The position numbers were made by a program, and so were the translations under genes. Below are positions 20,257 through 28,354 of a DNA stretch of 64,000 bases, in pieces. This stretch comes from Rhodothermales bacterium. Its GTDB lineage: Bacteria; Bacteroidota; Rhodothermia; Rhodothermales; VXPQ01. How positions within the stretch are numbered: the stretch's first letter is position 1; each line of letters begins with the position of its first letter. The notes beneath the pieces are model-generated. The model saw only the letters and a program-made list of their open reading frames with translations. It was not told where the DNA came from and made no database searches. Location of the stretch: NCBI GenBank assembly GCA_951812335.1, contig OX638293.1:186001-250000 (forward strand), in the 5' to 3' direction.

Positions 20257-20353
20257 AAGGATACTCTGATCAAAACCGCTTCGCTCAGCGCTTCACGGAC
20301 GTGACGCGCCCTTCGGGAGGCTGCCAGAGATGCGCTGGCTGCGTCATTCCTCA
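20257..20353 (+). repeat. Three-arm repeat, partial copy A
   Basis: It begins AAGGATACTCTGATCAAAAC at 20257, follows the R-end of the family through a collapsed second arm (GCGCTTCACG gac GTGACGCGC), enters the first arm (GCGCTGGC ... GTCATTCCTCA) and then stops. The rest of the element is missing. It lies between convergent aroA and the MGMT-like gene, and the complement of its TCA at 20351-20353 is that gene's stop codon. Confidence 0.85.
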
Positions 20354-20695
20354 GTATGTATCCTTTGTTTCCTCGGACGGATCCCACAGATGCGCTTCCA
20401 GCACGACGCACCCGTTTTCGTCGAACGTCACCCCCTCGGCGCGCAGGCGTTCTTCCATGACATGCGGTCCTCCAAAACGCATTTTGCCGGTCAGCGCGCC
20501 AAACCGGTTGACCACGCGGTGACAAGGAAGCAGGGTACCCGCCGCCGCGCCCAGCGCCCAGCCGACCGTGCGAGCAGCGGAACGCGCACCGAGATATCCT
20601 GCGATATGTCCGTAGGTCGTAACTTTACCGCAAGGGATCCGGTCCACTACGGCCCAGACCCGTTCGAAGAAATCGTTGTCCCGGGAGGCGTTCAT
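20351..20695 (-). CDS. MGMT-family DNA alkyltransferase-like protein, 114 aa
   Basis: This is a single C-terminal-type domain of the O6-alkylguanine-DNA alkyltransferase family. Motifs: FFERVWAVVDRIPCGKVTTYGHIAGYLGA (helix-turn-helix and the conserved PxGKVxTYG) and the active-site loop LPCHRVV. Free-standing proteins of this size are often the alkyltransferase-like group that bind but do not repair because the Cys is replaced by Trp. Here the Cys is kept, so methyl transfer is possible (inference). The stop codon lies inside a three-arm repeat fragment (TACTGAGG, where other copies read TAATGAGG), so the original C-terminus may have been a little different. Confidence 0.88.
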   Translation of the reverse strand: MNASRDNDFFERVWAVVDRIPCGKVTTYGHIAGYLGARSAARTVGWALGAAAGTLLPCHRVVNRFGALTGKMRFGGPHVMEERLRAEGVTFDENGCVVLEAHLWDPSEETKDTY

Positions 20696-20725
20696 ACGCC
20701 GTATACCGTTCTCCCTCCCTTTTTT

Positions 20726-20992
20726 AAGGATACTCCGATCAAAACCGCTTCGCTCAGCACTTCACGTTCGCAAGTAAAGTAATGTCATGATTCCATCGTT
20801 GAAATCAGCGGGACACACTGATGTTTCGGGCATCGCGGAGGCGATGCGCCCTTCGGAAGGCTGCGAGGAGCACGCTGGCCGCGTCATTCCTCATTATGCG
20901 GGGCCTGCCACATTGCTTCGTCATGCCTTGCCAGCCCACCCATCGCAGCCTCTGAACTTCGTGGACTTAATCAGAGTATTTTAAGGATGCTC
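20726..20992 (+). mobile_element. Three-arm repeat, full copy B (R-end first)
   Basis: It starts AAGGATACTCCGATC and ends with the complement of the L-end (GGACTTAATCAGAGTATTTT). Internal arms are recognisable: GCCACATTG and CATTATGCGGGGC around the first arm, and the CATGATTCCATCGTTG loop segment of the second arm. It is directly abutted by copy C in the same orientation, so the two form a tandem pair between the MGMT-like gene and murB. No protein-coding gene is supported within it. Confidence 0.9.
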
Positions 20993-21241
20993 TGATCAAG
21001 TCCACTTCGATCAGCGCTTCACTTTCACGCGTAAAGAACGATATGCTTGCATCGTCGGAATCAGCGAAAAACACGGCGGATTCGGGTCGTCTCGGCCGTG
21101 AAGCGCCCTTCGGGAGGCAGACAAAGGCACGCTGGCTGTGTCATTCCTCATTATGTGGGGCCTACCACATTGCTTCGTCATTCCTTGCCAGCGCGCCCCT
21201 TTCAGCCTCTGAATCTTTGCGGACTTAATCAGAGCATCCTT
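20993..21241 (+). mobile_element. Three-arm repeat, full copy C, tandem with copy B
   Basis: Termini are AAGGATGCTCTGATCAAGTC and the complement of AAGGATGCTCTGATTAAGTC, so both ends carry GATGC where most copies have GATAC. The first arm pairs GGCACGCTGGC with GCCAGCGCGCC. The second arm pairs GCGCTTCAC with GTGAAGCGC. It ends two bases before an in-frame ATG of murB (21244), and thus forms the murB leader. Confidence 0.9.
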
Positions 21242-21276
21242 ATATGTTGTCGCATCCCGGCGCGCCCCGCAGAATT

Positions 21277-22317
21277 ATGACAAACGTACCTCACTTGCCG
21301 GATCCGGCGGCCTGTGCTGCACTGGAACATGCGCTGGGGGCGGAACGCCTTCTGCGGCAGGTCGAACTGGCCCCCTACACAACCTTCCGGATTGGCGGCG
21401 CGGCGGACCTGTTCTACGAGGCGCGCACCGTAGAGGAACTCGTTCGAGCCATCGCAACGGTCCGGGAATTCGGCGTTCCGTACTTCCTTCTCGGACGGGG
21501 AGCGAATATCCTGGTGAGCGACCGCGGCGTACGCGGACTCGTCATCTACAATACCGCGGACCGGATGGAGATAAACCCCGACACGCACCGGCTATGGGTG
21601 GAGTCCGGGGCGATCGTGTATCCGAACGTAATCGAAGCAGCCGTGGAGGCCGGTCTCTCCGGGCTGGAACACTATGTCGGCATTCCGTCCACCGTGGGAG
21701 GCGCGCTTTGGCAAAACCTGCACTTCCTGGCGCCGCCCCCCAAGCGGGAACGCACCATGTTCATCGAGGAAGTGCTGGAGGAAGCGGATATTCTGACCGA
21801 AGAAGGCGAGCGCCGCACGGTCGGCGTGGAGTATTTCGATTTCGGGTACGACTACTCGATCCTGCACGACCGCGAAGATATCGTGCTTTCGGCCACGTTC
21901 CGGCTGGAGCCGGGAGACCGGACGCGGATGAAAGAAATCATGGCGGCGAACCTCGAATGGCGCAGCGCCCGACATCCCCCGCTGGATACGGAGCCCAGCG
22001 TGGGGTCCATCTTCAAGAAAATAGAAGGGATCGGGGCGGGACGGCTCATCGACGAAGCCGGCCTCAAGGGAACGCGCATCGGGGGTATCGAAATCACGCA
22101 CCGGCACGCCAATATCATGGTCAACCGGGGCGGGGGCAGGGCCGCCGACGTGATCGCCCTGATCCGATACATACAGGAAGTGGTGGCGCGCGACACAGGC
22201 TATCTGCTCGAGACGGAAATTGCATTTATTGGCGAATTCGAGGATGTACCGGATGCGCTGCCGTATACCGCACCAGCCCATATAGAACACGCCGACGCTC
22301 CCCGGCCCCCGCTGTGA
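21277..22317 (+). CDS. murB: UDP-N-acetylmuramate dehydrogenase (UDP-N-acetylenolpyruvoylglucosamine reductase)
   Basis: MurB reduces the enolpyruvyl group of UDP-GlcNAc-enolpyruvate with NADPH and FAD in peptidoglycan precursor synthesis. Motifs: YTTFRIGGAADLFYEA (FAD-binding start), LGRGANILVSDRGVRGLVI, GLEHYVGIPSTVGGAL, PSVGSIFKKIEG with the catalytic Ser region, and LIDEAGLKGTRIGG with HANIMVNRG. The form lacks the long insertion of type I MurB. The start is ATG 21277 (MTNVPHLP) or ATG 21244, which lies right at the end of repeat copy C; 21277 is preferred as the longer start only adds repeat-flank sequence. The stop overlaps the ccmB start (TGATG), suggesting coupling. Confidence 0.92.
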   Translation: MTNVPHLPDPAACAALEHALGAERLLRQVELAPYTTFRIGGAADLFYEARTVEELVRAIATVREFGVPYFLLGRGANILVSDRGVRGLVIYNTADRMEINPDTHRLWVESGAIVYPNVIEAAVEAGLSGLEHYVGIPSTVGGALWQNLHFLAPPPKRERTMFIEEVLEEADILTEEGERRTVGVEYFDFGYDYSILHDREDIVLSATFRLEPGDRTRMKEIMAANLEWRSARHPPLDTEPSVGSIFKKIEGIGAGRLIDEAGLKGTRIGGIEITHRHANIMVNRGGGRAADVIALIRYIQEVVARDTGYLLETEIAFIGEFEDVPDALPYTAPAHIEHADAPRPPL

Positions 22318-23003
22318 TGAAACAACCGTTTAAAGCGTGGCTTGCCGGGGCATGGGCCGTTTTCGAGAAGGACCTGCGTCTCGAACTGCGAAGCCGCTAT
22401 GCGGTAGGCATGCTGCTCATGTTCGTGCCCGCCTCGATCCTGCTCATCCTGTTCGCTACGGGCCAGGAACCGCTTTCTCCCCGCATCCAGTCGGGACTCC
22501 TGTGGATCGTGATTCTTTTTGCGGCGTCCATCGGTCTCGGAAGATCGTTCGTGAGCGAAGAAGATCGCGGGACGGTGCTCCTCCTGCGGCTGCACACCCG
22601 GGCCAGCATGGTCTATGCGGGAAAACTGCTGTTCAATTTCTTCCTGATCCTTGTGCTGGAAGCCGTAGCTGTCTTTACCATGATCTTGCTCCTGAATATC
22701 GAGGTGGCGCATAGCGGCTTGCTCGCAAGTACGATCTTGCTCGGTTCACTGGGTCTCGCCGGGGCGACGACGCTCCTCGCTGCGCTGATCGCGCGGGCCG
22801 CAACGCGAGGGCCTCTGCTACCGGTATTGCTTTTTCCCCTGCTCGTGCCCTTGCTCATGTCGGTGGTGGCAGGCACGCGCCATGCTTTCGAAGGCGGCTT
22901 CGGATGGGGCGCCAGCGGCGAAGCCCTGACCACGCTGGCCGCATTCGCCGGGGTGGTGATTACCGCCGCCGTGCTGCTTTTCGATTTCGTCTGGAACGAT
23001 TAA
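22317..23003 (+). CDS. ccmB: Heme exporter protein CcmB, 228 aa
   Basis: CcmB is the membrane subunit of the CcmAB ABC complex of cytochrome c maturation system I, which releases holo-CcmE. About six hydrophobic helices follow an N-terminal FEKDLRLELRSRYAVG segment. IGLGRSFVSEEDRGTVLLLRL is the typical cytoplasmic loop of CcmB. The ATG overlaps the murB stop. The stop TAA (23001-23003) overlaps the first bases of repeat copy D. The ATPase partner ccmA is not in the window. Confidence 0.9.
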   Translation: MKQPFKAWLAGAWAVFEKDLRLELRSRYAVGMLLMFVPASILLILFATGQEPLSPRIQSGLLWIVILFAASIGLGRSFVSEEDRGTVLLLRLHTRASMVYAGKLLFNFFLILVLEAVAVFTMILLLNIEVAHSGLLASTILLGSLGLAGATTLLAALIARAATRGPLLPVLLFPLLVPLLMSVVAGTRHAFEGGFGWGASGEALTTLAAFAGVVITAAVLLFDFVWND

Positions 23004-23046
23004 GGATACTCTGATTAAGTCCGCAAAGCTCCTCTCAGCCTCCCAA
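23002..23046 (+). repeat. Three-arm repeat, partial copy D inside the ccm operon
   Basis: It begins AAGGATACTCTGATTAAGTC (L-end) at 23002 and is recognisable for about 45 bases, up to CTCAGCCTCC. The first base pair after GAT completes the ccmB stop TAA. The rest of the element is missing. It separates ccmB from ccmC, which start only 114 bases apart. Confidence 0.85.
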
Positions 23047-23116
23047 AGCGCGCGTCATTTGCGAAATCTGCGCCGTATCTTGTCGCCCGCCACCCATTCG
23101 CTTTGTCTTCCGCTTC

Positions 23117-23812
23117 ATGGCTACTCCGGGAAAAACATACAAGCGGCTCCGCAACATCGTCCTCGCATGGCTGACCCTGGTCGTGCTGGGCGGATTCCTG
23201 CTCGACATTCCCCGAATCAACATTCTGGAGCACACGGCGCGGAATCTGTATTTCCACGTGCCGATGTGGTTCACGATGATGGCGGCCTTCTTCGTATCGG
23301 CATGGCACTCGGCGCGATACCTTTCGTCCCGAGACCGCGTACGCGACGTGCGGGCGCTGGAAGCCGCGCGAGTCGGCGCCGTGTTCGGCATCCTCGGCTT
23401 GGCGACGGGCATTGTCTGGGCGCGCTTCACCTGGTACGTGGGCCAGGGTATCTGGTGGAATTTCGATCCCAAGCAAACCATGGCCGCCGTACAGTTGCTG
23501 ATTTACGGGGCCTACTTCACCCTGCGCGCAAGCGTGGAAGAACCGGAAAAGCGGGCGCGCATCGCCGCCGTATATAATCTGTTCGCGGCCGCCTGCGTAC
23601 CGTTTCTGCTGTACGTGCTCCCCCGCCAGATGGAGAGCCTGCACCCCGGCGCGGAGGGCAATCCCGCCTTCAGCGACATTACCCATCCGATCATGCGCGT
23701 GGTTTTTTACGCAGCGGTAATCGGTTTCATCGGACTCTTTTGGGTGCTTTACACGCAACGAGTCCGGCTGGCCGCCCTCAACGAACGAGCCGACGACATC
23801 CCCGAACCATGA
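23117..23812 (+). CDS. ccmC: Heme exporter/handling protein CcmC, 231 aa
   Basis: CcmC loads heme onto CcmE at the periplasmic face of the inner membrane. Six membrane helices are seen. The tryptophan-rich WWD-type segment is present as TWYVGQGIWWNFDPKQTMAAVQ, with conserved His residues in YFHVPMWF and SDITHPIM. The length is usual for the family. Its stop overlaps the next gene by ATGA. A repeat fragment lies in its 5' leader, which may affect the expression balance of ccmB against ccmC (inference). Confidence 0.93.
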   Translation: MATPGKTYKRLRNIVLAWLTLVVLGGFLLDIPRINILEHTARNLYFHVPMWFTMMAAFFVSAWHSARYLSSRDRVRDVRALEAARVGAVFGILGLATGIVWARFTWYVGQGIWWNFDPKQTMAAVQLLIYGAYFTLRASVEEPEKRARIAAVYNLFAAACVPFLLYVLPRQMESLHPGAEGNPAFSDITHPIMRVVFYAAVIGFIGLFWVLYTQRVRLAALNERADDIPEP

Positions 23813-24075
23813 CCATTCACGCTATTCAGGAAGCGGATACGACGTACGGCGCCACGCCGTACGATTCCGTATGGACTTCGCAGGAAGTCCCGGTGCAGCA
23901 ACCGGACGCGCTGGAGCGAACCATGCTGGCCCAGGACAAACTCTATGTGGTGCTGGCGGTGGTGCTCATCATCTGGATCGGGCTCGCGGCATTCGTATAC
24001 CGGACCGACCGCAAAATCGACCGGCTGGAACGGAAACTGGATGCACGCATTTCAGACGAAGACGCCTCGCCGTAG
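23809..24075 (+). CDS. ccmD: CcmD-like small membrane protein, 88 aa
   Basis: The ATG overlaps the ccmC stop (ATGA). The N-terminal half is polar, followed by a single membrane helix (KLYVVLAVVLIIWIGLAAFVYRTD) and a charged helix (RKIDRLERKLDAR). Size, topology and position between ccmC and ccmE fit CcmD, which in known systems helps release holo-CcmE from CcmABC. CcmD proteins are poorly conserved, so the call rests largely on context. Confidence 0.75.
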   Translation: MTIHAIQEADTTYGATPYDSVWTSQEVPVQQPDALERTMLAQDKLYVVLAVVLIIWIGLAAFVYRTDRKIDRLERKLDARISDEDASP

Positions 24076-24154
24076 CACGTAGCACATTGTTCATGTATAC
24101 GGACCACGCCCGTAGCCCCGCACACGCACCCTCTCGCTTCCGACAACCCCCGGC

Positions 24155-24544
24155 ATGAAACCAAAAACGATTATAGGCCTCGTGCTGATGCTTGGCTTCG
24201 GCGCCTTGTTGTTTCTGAATTTCGGACAACAGGTCGGGGGATACATGGATTTCGTCGAAGCCGAGAAAACGGGCGCGGAAGCGCATGTGGTCGGGACATG
24301 GGTGGAGTCGGAACGGTATGCATACGACCGCGACCGGAACGTCTTCAGTTTCCATATGCAGGACGAAGAAGGCCATGTGCGCATGGTCCAGTATCCCAAT
24401 CCGAAGCCGGCCAACTTCGAAGACGCCGAACGGCTGGTCGTACAGGGCTCCACAGAGGGCGAAATCTTCGTGGCGCGGCACATTCTCGTCAAGTGCCCCT
24501 CGAAATACAACGACGGCGCCGAATTCCAGGCAGCGGCTTCGTAG
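24155..24544 (+). CDS. ccmE: Heme chaperone CcmE, CxxxY variant, 129 aa
   Basis: CcmE carries heme in the periplasm to the cytochrome c ligation complex. One N-terminal membrane anchor (TIIGLVLMLGFGALLFLNF) precedes the OB-fold domain with VVGTWV and FSFHMQDEEGHVRMVQY. The heme-attachment region reads VKCPSKY, with Cys at about 114 and Tyr at 118. In enterobacterial CcmE the attachment residue is His (HxxxY). A CxxxY form is known from Desulfovibrio and archaeal system I variants. It is last in the ccmBCDE run, and no ccmF or ccmH follows, so the ligation genes must lie elsewhere. Confidence 0.92.
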   Translation: MKPKTIIGLVLMLGFGALLFLNFGQQVGGYMDFVEAEKTGAEAHVVGTWVESERYAYDRDRNVFSFHMQDEEGHVRMVQYPNPKPANFEDAERLVVQGSTEGEIFVARHILVKCPSKYNDGAEFQAAAS

Positions 24545-24636
24545 AAAACGCGGCTATCCGCCAGTACCCGGTAAGTTGTCTCTGGTAAAATCCTGCCGTG
24601 CGCCGCACCGTATGGTCAAGCACCGGCGCCTCCCGC

Positions 24637-26034
24637 TCACAAATAGATCAGCGTCGCCAGCAGGAAGAACACGCCCAGGCCGAGAATATCGTTGCTTGTG
24701 GTGATAAACGGCCCGGTGGCAAGCGCCGGGTCTATGTTCATGCGGTGGAGCAGCAGAGGCACCGTGGCCCCAATAAGCGTGGCGAGTACGATCACGGTCA
24801 GCATGGAAAGCGAGGCCGTAAGCGCAAGCAGTTCGAGCGTCTCGCCGCCGATAGGCAACGCCATCACCACAGCCCCGAGAATGAGCGCCAGCGCCAGCCC
24901 GTTCAGAAGCGACACGCTCAGTTCCTTGCCGAGGCGGCGCGCCACATCGCTCGCCCACAATTCCCCGCTGGCCAGCCCCTGCACCACAATGGCCGAACTC
25001 TGAATGCCTGCATTGCCGGCCATGGCCATGACAATGGGAATAAACGTGGCGAGTATGACCGCCTGTTCGAGCGCATTTTCGAATTGTCCGATGACGAGGC
25101 CGGACAGGCCGGCGCCCACCATACCGATAAGCAGCCAGGGCAATCGCCCGCGAATCACCCGGAACACGGAGTCGGAAGGCTCTTCGCTGCCGGACATACC
25201 GCTCATGCGCTGAATATCTTCCTCCGCCTCGTCCCGAATGACGTCCACGATATCGTCGATCGTGATCCGGCCCAGCATCTCGCCGCTCGCGTCCACCACA
25301 GGAAGCGATACGAGATCGTACCGCTGCATGATGCGCGCCACTTCCTCCTGATCGATCTGAGGCGTTACCGTGATGACATCCCCGTCCATGATATCGGATA
25401 CGGGCGTGTCCGCAAGCGTCAGCAAGAGATTCTTCAGAGAAACGACGCCCTGCAATGTCCCCTGCACATCGTGTACGAACACGGCGAAGACCTCCTCCAC
25501 CGTTTCGGCATTGCGACGCACTTCTTCCGTCGCTTCGGCCACAGTCCACGTTTCGGGTACGATGACAAACTCCGTACCCATGATGCCCCCGGCGGACTCC
25601 TCGTCGTAATGGAGCAACGACCGGACTTCCTCGCTGCGATCCAGCAAGGGCAGTACCCTGGCGGCCACCTCTTCCGGCAGATCCGCCAGCACATCGGCCG
25701 CATCGTCCGTTTCGAGATGGCTCAGAAGTTCGGTAAGCCGCTCCGGGGGCGTTTCTTCAAGAAGTCGCGTGCGAAACTCTTCGTCGAGTTCGGCCAACAC
25801 CAGTCCGGCCTGTTCGCCCGGCAACCATCCGAACAGGGTCTCGCGTTCTCCGGCAGGAAGATAATTCAATAAGCGGGCAAGATCGGCCGGGTACAAACTG
25901 GCTGCAATGCGCACCGCTTCCTGCCGATCGCCGGATTCCAGCAGGTCCTCCAGGCGCTCTGCCAGATCGTCGTCGATCCCGGGAAGATGTGCGGGAAGTT
26001 CTTCGTCCCGAACGGTATCGAAAGAATGCTCCAT
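24637..26034 (-). CDS. mgtE: Magnesium transporter MgtE, 465 aa
   Basis: MgtE is a Mg2+ channel gated by cytoplasmic Mg2+. Residues about 20-130 form the MgtE N domain (RLLNYLPAGERETLFGWLP, LSHLETDDAADVLADLPEEV). Two CBS domains follow (about 135-250, MGTEFVIVPETWTVAEA and MDGDVITVTPQIDQEE). Five membrane helices close the protein, with the conserved FIPIVMAMAGNAGIQSS pore segment. It ends in a hydrophobic helix as usual. It is separated from rsmA by 60 bases on the same strand. Confidence 0.95.
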   Translation of the reverse strand: MEHSFDTVRDEELPAHLPGIDDDLAERLEDLLESGDRQEAVRIAASLYPADLARLLNYLPAGERETLFGWLPGEQAGLVLAELDEEFRTRLLEETPPERLTELLSHLETDDAADVLADLPEEVAARVLPLLDRSEEVRSLLHYDEESAGGIMGTEFVIVPETWTVAEATEEVRRNAETVEEVFAVFVHDVQGTLQGVVSLKNLLLTLADTPVSDIMDGDVITVTPQIDQEEVARIMQRYDLVSLPVVDASGEMLGRITIDDIVDVIRDEAEEDIQRMSGMSGSEEPSDSVFRVIRGRLPWLLIGMVGAGLSGLVIGQFENALEQAVILATFIPIVMAMAGNAGIQSSAIVVQGLASGELWASDVARRLGKELSVSLLNGLALALILGAVVMALPIGGETLELLALTASLSMLTVIVLATLIGATVPLLLHRMNIDPALATGPFITTSNDILGLGVFFLLATLIYL

Positions 26035-26094
26035 GCGGTACGCAAACGGTTAAAGGATACCAGGCGCCCCACCCTGCAAGCAAGGCCCTGAGCG

Positions 26095-26880
26095 CTATAC
26101 GCGCAACTTAAGATAACGTGCAAGAGCGACAAACTCTTCCGGGGTCAATTCCTCCGGTCTGCGCGCATCCAGCCCCTCGGGAAGCGCAATACCCGTCGCC
26201 CCCCTGGTCCAGCGTTCGAGCCCGTTGCGCAGCGTTTTACGGCGGCGGTTGAAGGCCGTCCGGACCACGCTGCGAAAAAACGGCATATCCACCCCCTCGG
26301 GCGCGTCTTCTTTCCCAGAGAAGGTCAGACGCACCACGGCGCTGGTTACGGCAGGGCGCGGGTAAAATACGTGGGGAGATACCCGAAACAACAATTCGGG
26401 ATGCGCAAGAACCTGACACAGCACGCTCAAAATACCGTAGGCCCTGGTCCTCGGAACAGCCACAAGACGCTCGGCCACCTCCCGCTGCATCGTCGCAACG
26501 ACCTCCTCCACGACATCGCGCGCATCGAGCACATTGAACAAGATGGGGCTCGTGATATTGTACGGAAGGTTACCCACCACAAAAATCGGAGCGCCTTTTT
26601 CGCTGGCAAGCGCTCGCCAATCCACATCCAGCACATCCATCTGTCGCACGTCGATCCCTGGCCGTGCATCCCGCAGGAACGCAGCAGCGCGCCGGTCAAT
26701 CTCGACAGCGGTAAACGTTGCAAAACGATCCTGAAGAAAACCCGTGAGCGCCCCCTCGCCCGGCCCGATTTCCACCACATGCGCCTCCTCCGGAGCCTGC
26801 AGCGCAGCTACAATTTTGCGCGCCACATTCGGATCGCGAAGAAAATGTTGTCCGAGCGATCTTCTGGGAAGAATGGACAT
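26095..26880 (-). CDS. rsmA: 16S rRNA dimethyladenosine transferase RsmA/KsgA, 261 aa
   Basis: RsmA dimethylates two adjacent adenosines near the 3' end of 16S rRNA. Motifs: RRSLGQHFLRDPNVA at the start, EIGPGEGALT (SAM motif I), QMDVLDVD, and NLPYNITSPI (motif IV). The start is ATG 26880. The frame continues upstream for 48 more codons, but those come from repeat copy E and have no match to the family. The repeat ends one base before this ATG, so the leader of the gene is entirely repeat-derived. Confidence 0.94.
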   Translation of the reverse strand: MSILPRRSLGQHFLRDPNVARKIVAALQAPEEAHVVEIGPGEGALTGFLQDRFATFTAVEIDRRAAAFLRDARPGIDVRQMDVLDVDWRALASEKGAPIFVVGNLPYNITSPILFNVLDARDVVEEVVATMQREVAERLVAVPRTRAYGILSVLCQVLAHPELLFRVSPHVFYPRPAVTSAVVRLTFSGKEDAPEGVDMPFFRSVVRTAFNRRRKTLRNGLERWTRGATGIALPEGLDARRPEELTPEEFVALARYLKLRV

Positions 26881-26881
26881 G

Positions 26882-27139
26882 AGGATGCTCTGATTAAGTC
26901 CGCAAAGACTCAGAGGCTGAAAGGGGCGCACTGGCAAGGAATGACGAAGCAATGTGGTAGGCCCCACATAATGAGGAATGACACAGCCAGCGCGTCTCTG
27001 TCTGCCTCTCGAAGGGCGCTTCACGGCCGAGACGACCCGAATCCGCCGTGTTTTTCGCTAATTTCAACGATGCAAAGATATCGTCCTTTACGCGTGAAAG
27101 TGAAGCGCTGATCGAAGTGGACTTGATCAGAGCATCCTT
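26882..27139 (-). mobile_element. Three-arm repeat, full copy E (L-end at rsmA)
   Basis: Plus-strand ends are AGGATGCTCTGATTAAGTCC and the complement of AAGGATGCTCTGATCAAGTC; both termini carry GATGC, as in copy C. The first arm surrounds ATGTGG-TAGGCC-CCACAT, and the second arm pairs GCGCTTCACG with a GTGAAGCGC segment. It fills the gap between the TPR gene stop (27161) and the rsmA ATG (26880). Confidence 0.9.
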
Positions 27140-27160
27140 AAATATGGATAAGGACCGGCG

Positions 27161-28324
27161 CTACTGTCCATAGGGCATTTCAAGATACTGTCTTGCTCGT
27201 TCGTGCGCATTGGACCAGTCTTTCGTGGTCAATGCCTCCCGGTAGAAAGCCACCGCCCGATTGCGTCGCCCGAGCGCATCATGGGCCATGCCTGCGTACA
27301 GCCGTCCCATCGTGACAAACGGATAATCCACCGCTCCGCGTATCGCGGGTTCCTGCAAAGCGTCAAGATGCGGGAGCGCCGCCTCGTACTCGCCATAGGC
27401 CATGCGGCCTCGCGCCATGAAAAAAAGCGCCTGCCCGGCCAGCGATGCATTATATCCTGTCTGCCCGGCCGTATGACGCGCATAAATTTCCTCGAAAATG
27501 GGAGCTGCCTGCTCCCATCTCCCCCACCGGGCATAGATGCGCCCCTCGATCGTATGAAAAAAAGCATTACGGGGATACCGCTCGCGCAGCCAGGTCGCAT
27601 ACTGTACGCTGTGCTCGAAATCGTTTTCGAACAGATAATATATCTGCAACAGGAAATAGGCCGCCTCGGTGCGGATAAACCGTCCATCGCGCACCGTACG
27701 CCGGAGCGCTTCGATACCCCGCTCCCGATCCCCGTCCGGAAAAAAGAGCATCAGGGGCTTCAGGATCGGGTATTTTTCCGGAATAACCACCGCATAATAA
27801 TCGTACATCCCCTTGCCAAAGGCATAGTCGGCCACGTCCGGTTCCTGTTTCACCACGTCCAGCACGTAGTCCATCGCTCGCAGACCGTCCCGAGCCGCTT
27901 TGAGCCATTCCCCGCGATTCGACCGGAGCCGCCCCCGGAACCCCAGGGCAGCGCCCTTGAAGAACATGGCGTCGAACGCATCGGAATGCTGCTTGAGAAG
28001 GCGGTCCGAGCGTTCGATAACTTCCTCCATGGCCGCATAAAACGCCGCGTCATGCGTCTCGTCGGAAAGATCGGGAAGAATCTTCCACCATATGTTGAGC
28101 GCCTCCAGAAAAGGACCGGCAGGATGTTCCGGATAACGCCGGGCGATGTGCTCGAAGCGACGGGCTGCCGCCTCGAATTCCATGCTATACAGACGGTCCA
28201 GCCCTTCGCTCACCTCGGCCTGTACGACCGGGTCGTCGAAAATGGATCCGGCGGGCTGTGCCCGGACGGAAACGAACCCCGGAAGAAAGACTACAGCCAG
28301 CCAGCCAATAGCAAGTCGTATCAT
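27161..28324 (-). CDS. Exported tetratricopeptide-like protein, 387 aa
   Basis: An N-terminal signal peptide (MIRLAIGWLAVVFLPGFVSVRA) is followed by helical TPR-type repeats such as GLDRLYSMEFEAAARRFEHI, SVQYATWLRERYP and YASLAG-type turns. The spacing of A/Y/P residues fits TPR or solenoid units. There is no catalytic signature. Proteins of this kind in related genomes are annotated only as TPR-domain proteins. Probably periplasmic. It is upstream of rsmA but cut off from it by a 258-bp repeat. The 30-bp gap to bioY suggests they share a transcript. Confidence 0.75.
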   Translation of the reverse strand: MIRLAIGWLAVVFLPGFVSVRAQPAGSIFDDPVVQAEVSEGLDRLYSMEFEAAARRFEHIARRYPEHPAGPFLEALNIWWKILPDLSDETHDAAFYAAMEEVIERSDRLLKQHSDAFDAMFFKGAALGFRGRLRSNRGEWLKAARDGLRAMDYVLDVVKQEPDVADYAFGKGMYDYYAVVIPEKYPILKPLMLFFPDGDRERGIEALRRTVRDGRFIRTEAAYFLLQIYYLFENDFEHSVQYATWLRERYPRNAFFHTIEGRIYARWGRWEQAAPIFEEIYARHTAGQTGYNASLAGQALFFMARGRMAYGEYEAALPHLDALQEPAIRGAVDYPFVTMGRLYAGMAHDALGRRNRAVAFYREALTTKDWSNAHERARQYLEMPYGQ

Positions 28325-28354
28325 GAAAACCGCCGGACATGTGCTCGTAACGAT

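Noticed and set aside
21594-22316. Frame running through murB into ccmB as one 469-aa protein
   Set aside because: Within murB it is out of the real frame; ccmB has its own ATG overlapping the murB stop.
26881-27024. 48-codon N-terminal extension of rsmA
   Set aside because: It is repeat sequence; the family start motif begins at ATG 26880.
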